A stretch of 64,000 bases of DNA from assembly GCA_000827495.1 (NCBI GenBank), contig KN817524.1, positions 312,262 to 376,261 of the forward strand, given 5' to 3'. A model generated the notes under the pieces. That model did no database searches, was not told where the DNA came from, and was given only the letters and a program-made list of their open reading frames with translations. Position 1 is the first letter of the stretch. Each line of letters opens with the position of its first letter. The translations under genes and the position numbers were made by a program. Positions 58,068 to 64,000 of this stretch are shown here, one piece after another. Source of the DNA: Hypholoma sublateritium FD-334 SS-4 (lineage: Eukaryota; Basidiomycota; Agaricomycetes; Agaricales; Strophariaceae).

Positions 58068-59215
58068 ATGAAGCAAGGCGGAGACGATCTCGAGGACGAC
58101 TTTGTCTTTGACGAGACGGTTGCGCTGTCAGGTGACGAAGAAGCAGAGCCAATTGCGCATTTGGACGACGAGGATGTATTTCTGGACGCGGCAGACGACG
58201 AGGATAGAGAAGACGAGGACGAGGACGTCGATGCCAGCGCGCAGCCAAATGCGCCCGGCGAAACTACTACCGACGCTTCAGCCGCCGCAAAGAAGCGGAA
58301 ACGTCGCGAGAAGGACAAGGAGCGCAAGGCCAAGGTCCGTCCACTCTCCTCACGCTCAAACATATGCTCATATTCCCCCGTCTCAGAAAAGAAAACTCTT
58401 AGAGTCAGTTGAATCTGTCGAGGGATCAACGGCCGCGCAATCACCTCATGACCTTTCCGCTTATCTCGCATCCATGCAAGCCAAGAGTTTCCCAAAGCTG
58501 TCCGCACTTGAATTGGAGGACCTCCGAATACCAGGTATGCCGCTCTACTCTCTCGATCAAAGTTCAGTCTCAAGTTAACGGCCAGACAGCGTCGTCCATT
58601 GCGGATACGAATACATGGACTGGACCACGGACAGCGGACCACCTAGTGGATTTTATAATCAAAGGTCCGTCTGTCATTCCTCCGTGCACGGTGTTCCCGT
58701 GCTCACAGCGTTCCTCAGTTCTTCCTAACCTCCGCCTGCGTCTATCGCAAAAGTCAAAATCAAACGGAGCGCCAACACTGCTCTATGTCGCCGGCGCAGC
58801 CCTTCGGGTCGCAGACATTACCCGCGTGCTGAAAAACCGGCAACTTCAAGGCGAGAAGGGCGCCGAGGTGGCAAAGCTATTTGCGAAACACTTCAAACTA
58901 GAAGAGCATGTCACATATCTCAAGCGGACCAAGATAGGCGCGGCCGTTGGGACCCCCGGTAGGTTGGGAAAACTTCTGAATGAAACAGGTATGACAATGT
59001 GCTTGCTACCCCGGGCGCGAGCTGATCTTCCATTAGACGCCTTGAACGTCTCAGCGCTTTCCCATATCATCCTGGACACCACACACAAGGACGCAAAGAT
59101 GCGGACGCTGCTGGACATCCCGGAGACGAGGGACGAGGTTTTCAAGACGGTACTAAAGAACGAGGCGGTGCTGCAGGGCATCAAAGAGGGCAAAATCCAG
59201 GTCGTCCTGTTTTAA
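58068..59215 (+). CDS. CMS1: Cms1-like ribosome biogenesis protein
   Basis: Starts MKQGGDDLEDDFVFDETVAL with a long acidic region, then KKRKRREKDKERKAK, a nucleolar-type basic patch. LSAYLASMQAKSFPKLSALE and WTGPRTADHLVDFI follow. The C-terminal part has TLLYVAGAALRVADITRVLK, KRTKIGAAVGTPGRLGKLL, LSHIILDTTHKDAKMRTLLD and the end GKIQVVLF. That is the helicase-like but degenerate Cms1 fold; GTPGRL resembles helicase motif Ib, while a Walker A motif is absent. Cms1 associates with early 90S pre-ribosomes in yeast. Near 58550 two acceptors compete; AAG at about 58576 (giving VNGQTASS) keeps the conserved WTGPR frame. The stop lies 60 bp from that of mL60. Confidence 0.9.
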
Positions 59216-59274
59216 ATTATATGGCGGGGTAAAATACAGTGTGCATGTAATATGCGGAGCAGAAAAGTAGACTT

Positions 59275-59761
59275 TCAGAAACCCTTCGGGTTCGTCCTGA
59301 GGGTTAACTACAGAATGTTGAATGAGCGGTGCATGAAACCATAGATGGGATACATACTCTTGTCCATTTGGGCACTTTGTGAATGCCCTTGCGGTATCCT
59401 CGGGTATGCGGCGTGAACACGGTGTACTTGTCCCGCGCGTGCATCTCATGCTCCTTTGGTAGCTCCAGCGCACGAACCTAGCGGTGGTTCGGGGAGATGA
59501 GGACCAGCGGCTAGAGAGACGGGAAAGGGCGCACCAGGGACGCAGTCTCGACGCCGCTCGCGCGCACGGCCTCGATGACAGCATCGACCTTCTTGAGCCG
59601 GTCCCGCGCGTTGGCCTTGCGGGTCACTGACAATTTCCAGGGCGTCTTCCTGTCAAGGGGGTGGGTGAGCCGCACAGCACGCGGGGGCCACAGACACGGG
59701 CGGGCACTGACCAGAGGAGACCGACGGAGTTGACGCTGGTGGGTCTGAACGCGCCGAACAT
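59275..59761 (-). CDS. MRPL31: Mitochondrial large-subunit ribosomal protein mL60 (MRPL31)
   Basis: Four exons (59761-59712, 59649-59535, 59477-59358, 59307-59275) give 105 residues. MFGAFRPTSVNSVGLLWKTP, then WKLSVTRKANARDRLKKVD, then ELPKEHEM, DKYTVFTP, GYRKGIHKVPKWTR and LRTNPKGF at the end match the fungal mL60/MrpL31 family closely. It is a small basic protein of the mitoribosome. Divergent from the splicing factor gene over only 163 bp. No frame was given by a single open stretch, since the exons are small. Confidence 0.93.
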
Positions 59762-59924
59762 ACTGCGGCGGCGGGTGGTTGGGGGGAGGCAGGCGAAGTC
59801 ACCACTGAGCGGGCAGGGCGCAAAGATATTTACCGTGGGAACGAACAGTGGCGCGCGGGGTCTCGGTTTGCAGCCGGGCGACCGGCCACCACACAGCTTT
59901 CTTCCTCCTGCGACGACGACGACG
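59762..59924. promoter_or_regulatory. Compact bidirectional promoter mL60 / SF3a1
   Basis: 163 bp separate the two start codons. The GC-rich sequence has no TATA box. The plus frame is open across it, but the conserved start of SF3a1 and the minus-strand mL60 start argue against coding. Confidence 0.45.
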
Positions 59925-62477
59925 ATGATGGAAGTAGCGCTCAGCAACGGCCACCACCACCTGAACGGCGTCCACGCCGACTACGAGATGGGCGACGCCG
60001 CCGCGGCGGAGAGCGGCGTGCGCTTCGGGACGGGGCTCATCCTGCCGCCGCCCGAGATAAAAGGTGCGCTGCCTGCCTTGTCAGCTGTGTGTGCATGCCT
60101 CACCCCCACGCACAGACGTGATCGACCGCACGGCGCTGTACGTCGCGCGCTCGGCGAACCCGCCGCAGTTCGAGGAGCGCGTGCGCGAGGGCCAGCGCGC
60201 GGACCCCAAGTTCTCGTTCCTCAACCCCGCGGACCCGTACCACGCCTACTACCGCCACCGCATGGACCGCGTCGCGGCGGGCGAGGCGGACGCGGAGCCC
60301 AAGGCGAAGGACAAAGCGTCAGAGGCCGCCGAGCCCGTGGTGCCAGCGGACGTGGGCGAGGAGCCGCCCGCGGCGCTGTTCATCCTCGACATGCCCAACA
60401 TCAGCTCGATTGACCTGTGCGTGTCCCCCACTCCGCTCCCCGCTCGGACTCACCGTCTTGCAGAGATATCATGAAGCTCACCGCGCTGTTCACCGCGCGC
60501 CGCGGGCGCAGCTTCCTCGCGACGCTGTCCGCGCGCGAGGGGCGCAACTACCAGTTCGACTTCCTGCGGCCGACGCACTCGCTGTTCGGGTACTTCAACC
60601 GGCTCGTCGAGCAGTACACGCGCGTGCTGCAGCCTGCGCCTGCGCCGCTGGCGAAGCTCGCCGCGCGCGCGGAGGATGGCGCTCGGTGGACGGCGCTCGA
60701 GGCGGCGCGGCGGCACGCGAAGTGGGTGAAGCTCAAGCGCGAGCAGGAGCAGCAGCGTCAGGACGACCAGGAGGCGGAGAAGCGTGCGTGCCTTCCTATC
60801 TTTCTTTGTTTATGCTGACGAGTGCATGCAGGCGCCTTTGCGGAAATTGACTGGCACGACTACGCCATCGTGCAGACGATCGAGTTCACGGCGGTGGACG
60901 CGAACTCGGAGCTGCCGCCGCCGATGAGCGTGCAGGAGGTGGAGAACATGACGCTCGCGCAGAAGCGCATGGCGGCGATGATCATGGAGACGACCGCGGA
61001 CGACGTCGAGGCGCACCGCGCGAAACAGGCGGCGGCGGACGCGGAGGCCGAGGCGGCTGCTGCCGCCGCTGCGAACCACTCCGACGCGGAGATGGACCAG
61101 AGCGACGAGGAGGACGAGGCAGCTGCGAAGCTGTCAAAGGAGGAAGAGGAGAGGCAGCGCGCGCTCGCGCATGCGCATGCGATCCAGGCGAGCGCGATGA
61201 ACCCTGCGGGCCCAATGAAGATCCGGACGGACTACGTTGCCAAACGTGCGTATATTCTACCTAAATTTTGCACATACTCATGAGGGGTACAGTGGGCGAG
61301 AAAAAGGGCAAGGTCGCGATGACGACGTGCTCGATCTGCGGGCAGCAGGTCGGGGTGGACGAGCTGCAGGAGCACATGCGGATCGAGCTGTTGGACCCGA
61401 AGTGGAAGGAGCAGCGGGACAACCTGGAGGCGCGCAAGGCGCAGGCGTCGCAGCTGCAGACGGGGACGAACGTGGTGAGCTCGCTGCAGAACCTCGCGCG
61501 GACGCGCGTGGACATCTTCGGGACGGAGACGGACGAGGAGCGGCGCAAGCGCGAGGAGGCGGCGGAGCGCGAGAAGCGCAAGGAGCGCGAGAAGGTCGTG
61601 TGGGACGGGCACACGTCGAGCAAGGCGAACACGCTCGACAAGTTCTCGACGAACGTGAACACGGACGAGCAGATCGCGTCCATCCACCGCAGGAAGGGCC
61701 TCGGGCCGTGCGTAGTGTCGCTCCGGGCCTTCTGCATATGACTAACGTGTTTCATTTAGGCAAGAAGCAAATGCGATTGGACCAGGCATCGGCCCCGCGG
61801 CGGTGCCGCCCCCGCTAACCACGCTTCCCCCTGCACCGTCGTCGCTGCCCGCGCCGCCCGCGGCGTCAGGGGCGTACTCTGCCGCCACGGTGTCGTCAGG
61901 CCCGCAGCCGGCGTCGATGTACGCGCAGCCGCCGGTGATGCTCCCGACGCTGCGGTACGATGGCGCGCCGGCGTTCGGGGGGTACCAAGCACCGGGTACC
62001 GCGCCGGCGATGCACCCCACGCGGATGGCCGCGCTCGCGGCGGCGAACAGCGCAATCCAAGCGGGGATGGTGCGCAGCGCAGACGACATGGAGGGCGGGG
62101 AGGGCGGGGAGGCTGCGCCGCCTGCGAAGCGGCAGAAGGTGGCGAAGCTGCCCGGGGGCGCGCTGTACACGGAGGAGGACTGGATCGCGCTGCACCCGCA
62201 CACGATCTCGCTGCGGGTGCAGATGCCGCTGGACGCGGCGCGGCCGGAGTGGAAGCTGCAGGGGCAGGTTGTGACGGTGGCGGAGCTGCCGCTGACGCTG
62301 CTGGTGTCGACGCTGCGGGACCGGATTCTGGCGGCGACGGAGAGCGCGGTGCCGGCGTCGCGGATCCGGCTGTCTTACCAGGGGAAGATGCTGACGAACA
62401 AGGAGTCGATCGCGATGTCGAATCTGGAGGACGAGGACGTGCTGGTTTTCAGCGTACGGGACGCGAAGAAAAAGTAG
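59925..62477 (+). CDS. PRP21: Splicing factor 3a subunit 1 (SF3a120/SAP114/Prp21)
   Basis: Exons from 59925 to 62477 run in one frame with short introns. First SURP module: DRTALYVARSANPPQFEERV and FSFLNPADPYHAYYRHRM. Second SURP: LTALFTARRGRSFLATLSAR, with FDFLRPTHSLFGYFNRLVEQ. EIDWHDYAIVQTIEF and the Ala/Glu-rich coiled region follow. CSICGQQVGVDELQEHMRIE fits the conserved downstream core. The end is a ubiquitin-like domain (LRVQMPLDA to DEDVLVFSVRDAKKK). SF3a1 is part of the U2 snRNP and helps recognise the branch point. The very GC-rich third positions make antisense frames artificially long here. Confidence 0.96.
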
Positions 62478-62738
62478 GATGTGTGTTTTATTTTCAGTTG
62501 CGTGAATATACGTGGTGTGTGCCTGTAGCACTAGAGGGATTCATTCTGAAACGCTCAGGAATATGGGTGTGTGAGCGCTTATTTCGAGCTATGGCAGAAA
62601 AGACCGTAATGATAAACTGAGATAGTAAGTACTGTACAAGGACTGGGAGTGATACAGGAGAGCAATAATGCGTGTATGATATGATATGAATAAAGACGAC
62701 CGCTAAAACCCGGGAGACATGAAACCCTGAAAAAAAAA

Positions 62739-63185
62739 CTAGGAGACGTGGGGAAAGTAGCCTGGGGCGGGGGCTGAGCGCGGGTGGTGTGGATGGGGCG
62801 GGCGCGGGGAGAGGAGGGGGTTTGTGTCGGGCGCGATGGAGTGGGAGATGTAGCGCTGCCTGGTGTGGGCCGGCGGGGGCGACGCGGGGGCGGCGTCTGC
62901 GGCGGGGGTGAGGGGCCCCGAGGGAGCCGCGGGGGGGTGCGGGGGTGAGCGGGGGTGCTGGGGGGTGCGGTGGATGATGGAGCCGCGGCGGTCGCCGGGG
63001 GGGCTTGCGGCCTGGGGCACGGTGTCCTGCAGCCAGCGCTCGGCGGCGTCGGTGGGGGCGGCGGCGGCGGCCTGGGCGCGGGTGAAGAGGGGCGCGTTGA
63101 GGTAGGGCGACATGCGCAGGGACGGGGGGACGGGCGGCGGCGCGGGCGGCGCCTGCAGACGCAGCGAGTTTCTGCGCGATGTCAT
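62739..63185 (-). CDS. Pro/Ala/Ser-rich hypothetical protein
   Basis: A single exon of 148 codons from ATG at 63185 (MTSRRNSLRLQAPPAP) to TAG at 62739. It is rich in Pro, Ala, Ser and His and is probably disordered; RRNSLRL and RRGSII look like basophilic kinase sites, and the end is APGYFPHVS. A possible short helix is AAERWLQDTVPQA. No known domain. Long GC-rich frames arise by chance in this composition, but the start faces a plausible 122-bp divergent promoter and the sequence does not overlap another gene. Moderate confidence only. Confidence 0.5.
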   Translation of the reverse strand: MTSRRNSLRLQAPPAPPPVPPSLRMSPYLNAPLFTRAQAAAAAPTDAAERWLQDTVPQAASPPGDRRGSIIHRTPQHPRSPPHPPAAPSGPLTPAADAAPASPPPAHTRQRYISHSIAPDTNPLLSPRPPHPHHPRSAPAPGYFPHVS

Positions 63186-63307
63186 GGTGGTCGCATCCAG
63201 ACCTGTCTCAACTGTCACACTGCCGCTCTCCGTCGCCCCGTCCGGCCCCCGTCCCGCGCGTGTTCGCCCCTACTTTAGCCCCCTGCGCGCTGCCAAATGC
63301 CCCCGCC
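63186..63307. promoter_or_regulatory. Short divergent region between two GC-rich genes
   Basis: 122 bp, pyrimidine-rich on the plus strand (CCGCTCTCCGTCGCCCCG, CCCCTACTTTAGCCCCCTG) before the ATG at 63308. No TATA box. Confidence 0.35.
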
Positions 63308-64000
63308 ATGTCTATTACGTACAACGATACGAGTTCTGTGTTCGTGTACAGTGGCGTCTGGGCTGCCGAGTCGTCGCTCAGTGGAAGCCTGCATGTAACC
63401 AGCGACGTGACGGCGTCGGTCTCTTTTGTGCGTCGTTCCTATCCCCGTGTGTACCTGCTGACCGGCACCGCAGACATTTCCAGTCGCCGCCACCGGCTTC
63501 TCCATCTACGGCATCAGGCAGGGTGCCGGCGGCCTCTACAACATCTGCATCGACTGCGCACCGGGCGCCCCGTACGACTCCCTCGTCGACGGCATAGCCG
63601 CCCCGGGTGTCGGCCCCACCCCGCCCGTGCGTGCTGCCCGCTCCCCCGTCGCACCTGCTCACACCCACACAGACCCCGCTCTACCAATGGTCATTCCCCG
63701 CCCCCGGCTTCCACACCGTCGTCCTCCGTGTCCAGCCTGACGGCCGCGGATCTCCCATAGGCAACTCCGTGCTTGCCTTTGCGGGCTTCGTCCTCGCCAG
63801 TGTCGCCACGCCTGCCTCGTTCATTATCAACCTCAACTCCAGCAGTGATGCTTTTACCAGTACCACTTCTCCTGCTCAGACCACCCTCCCTGCGCTGGGC
63901 ACTGTGCAGCCCTCATCGCGCACGCCCCTCGCCAGCACCACCGCCTTAACCACTGACACCACCAATGACACCACCAATAACACCACCAATGACACCACCA
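63308..64000 (+). CDS. Surface-type beta-sandwich protein with Thr/Asn repeat stalk, partial at right edge
   Basis: Starts MSITYNDTSSVFVYSGVWAA, then an intron and FPVAATGFSIYGIRQGAGG, CIDCAPGAPYD, then after a second intron PLYQWSFPAPGFHTVVLRVQ and FAGFVLAS. This strand pattern with a DTS..Y..W start is common in basidiomycete cell-surface proteins that carry a jelly-roll-like domain followed by a Ser/Thr stalk and one membrane helix. From about 63840 the frame is Ser/Thr/Pro-rich, then a TNDTT repeat to the window end. The membrane segment, if any, is beyond the edge. No classical signal peptide is obvious at the start. Confidence 0.65.
63952..64000 (+). repeat. 15-bp tandem repeat (ACCAATGACACCACC) inside the coding frame
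   Basis: At least three near-identical 15-bp units run to the window edge, with single-base changes (GAC/AAC). Each encodes a five-residue Thr/Asn/Asp unit. It is likely a variable-length stalk, rich in potential O- and N-glycosylation sites; the copy number is cut by the edge. Confidence 0.8.

Noticed and set aside
61237..61818. 193-codon plus frame and several long antisense frames across SF3a1
   Set aside because: Long frames on all strands are expected in very GC-rich coding DNA. Composition is Gly/Ala/Arg-rich, and the SF3a1 frame has clear domains.
1..64000. CRISPR arrays, insertion sequences, phage or plasmid features
   Set aside because: Intron-rich eukaryotic genes throughout, no spaced direct repeats of CRISPR type, no transposase or integrase frame.

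Overview
The window looks like nuclear DNA of a filamentous basidiomycete, most likely an Agaricomycete. Almost every gene is cut by many introns of about 50-60 nt with GTRNGT/YAG ends. Genes are dense and on both strands. Products are fungal orthologues such as a three-WW Rsp5/NEDD4 ligase, GID4/VID24, Cms1, Mog1 and a TmpA-like membrane oxidoreductase. I saw no bacterial operon structure, rRNA, CRISPR array or intact transposon. Gene models were joined by hand from frame continuity and splice signals. Where I give exon coordinates, the summed length is a multiple of three.

Layout. 1-4.1 kb (minus): an unrecognised gene running off the left edge, a LEA_2-domain membrane protein, and a ZIP3/HEI10-type RING protein. 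4.1-7.4 kb: a gene-poor stretch with a 99-bp tandem duplication, a short repeated motif and a promoter-like block with no recognisable gene. 7.4-12 kb (plus): a large JmjC protein. 12.5-22.3 kb (minus): casein kinase I, a flavin monooxygenase, GID4 and a 14-TM-type MFS transporter. 23-24.2 kb (plus): Ran GTPase. 25-28.7 kb (minus): a long RING-H2 protein. 29-33.3 kb (plus): a divergent protein that I tentatively liken to the meiotic axis family Red1/Rec10/SYCP2. 34-40 kb (plus): an M1 aminopeptidase and the mRNA cap methyltransferase. 40.8-43.8 kb (minus): Rsp5. 44-46.5 kb: mostly empty, apart from a candidate 70-residue gene with a TATA box. 46.5-52.6 kb: an Atg38/NRBF2-like protein, Mog1 and NDC80. 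53.8-56 kb: the TmpA-like protein. From about 56.5 kb to the end the sequence is strikingly GC-rich and compact: ERI1-like exonuclease, Cms1, mitochondrial ribosomal protein mL60, SF3a1, a proline-rich protein, and the start of a Thr/Asn-rich surface-type protein cut by the right edge.

Functional themes are mostly housekeeping: mRNA capping, splicing, ribosome biogenesis, Ran cycle, kinetochore and ubiquitin ligases. Two genes probably act in meiosis. Ran and its release factor Mog1 both occur, about 25 kb apart. I found no single new multi-gene system. The most useful leads are the unrecognised 70-aa gene, the JmjC protein with two Cys-rich modules, the putative axis protein, the possible mitochondrial start of the aminopeptidase, and a candidate GC-AG intron.
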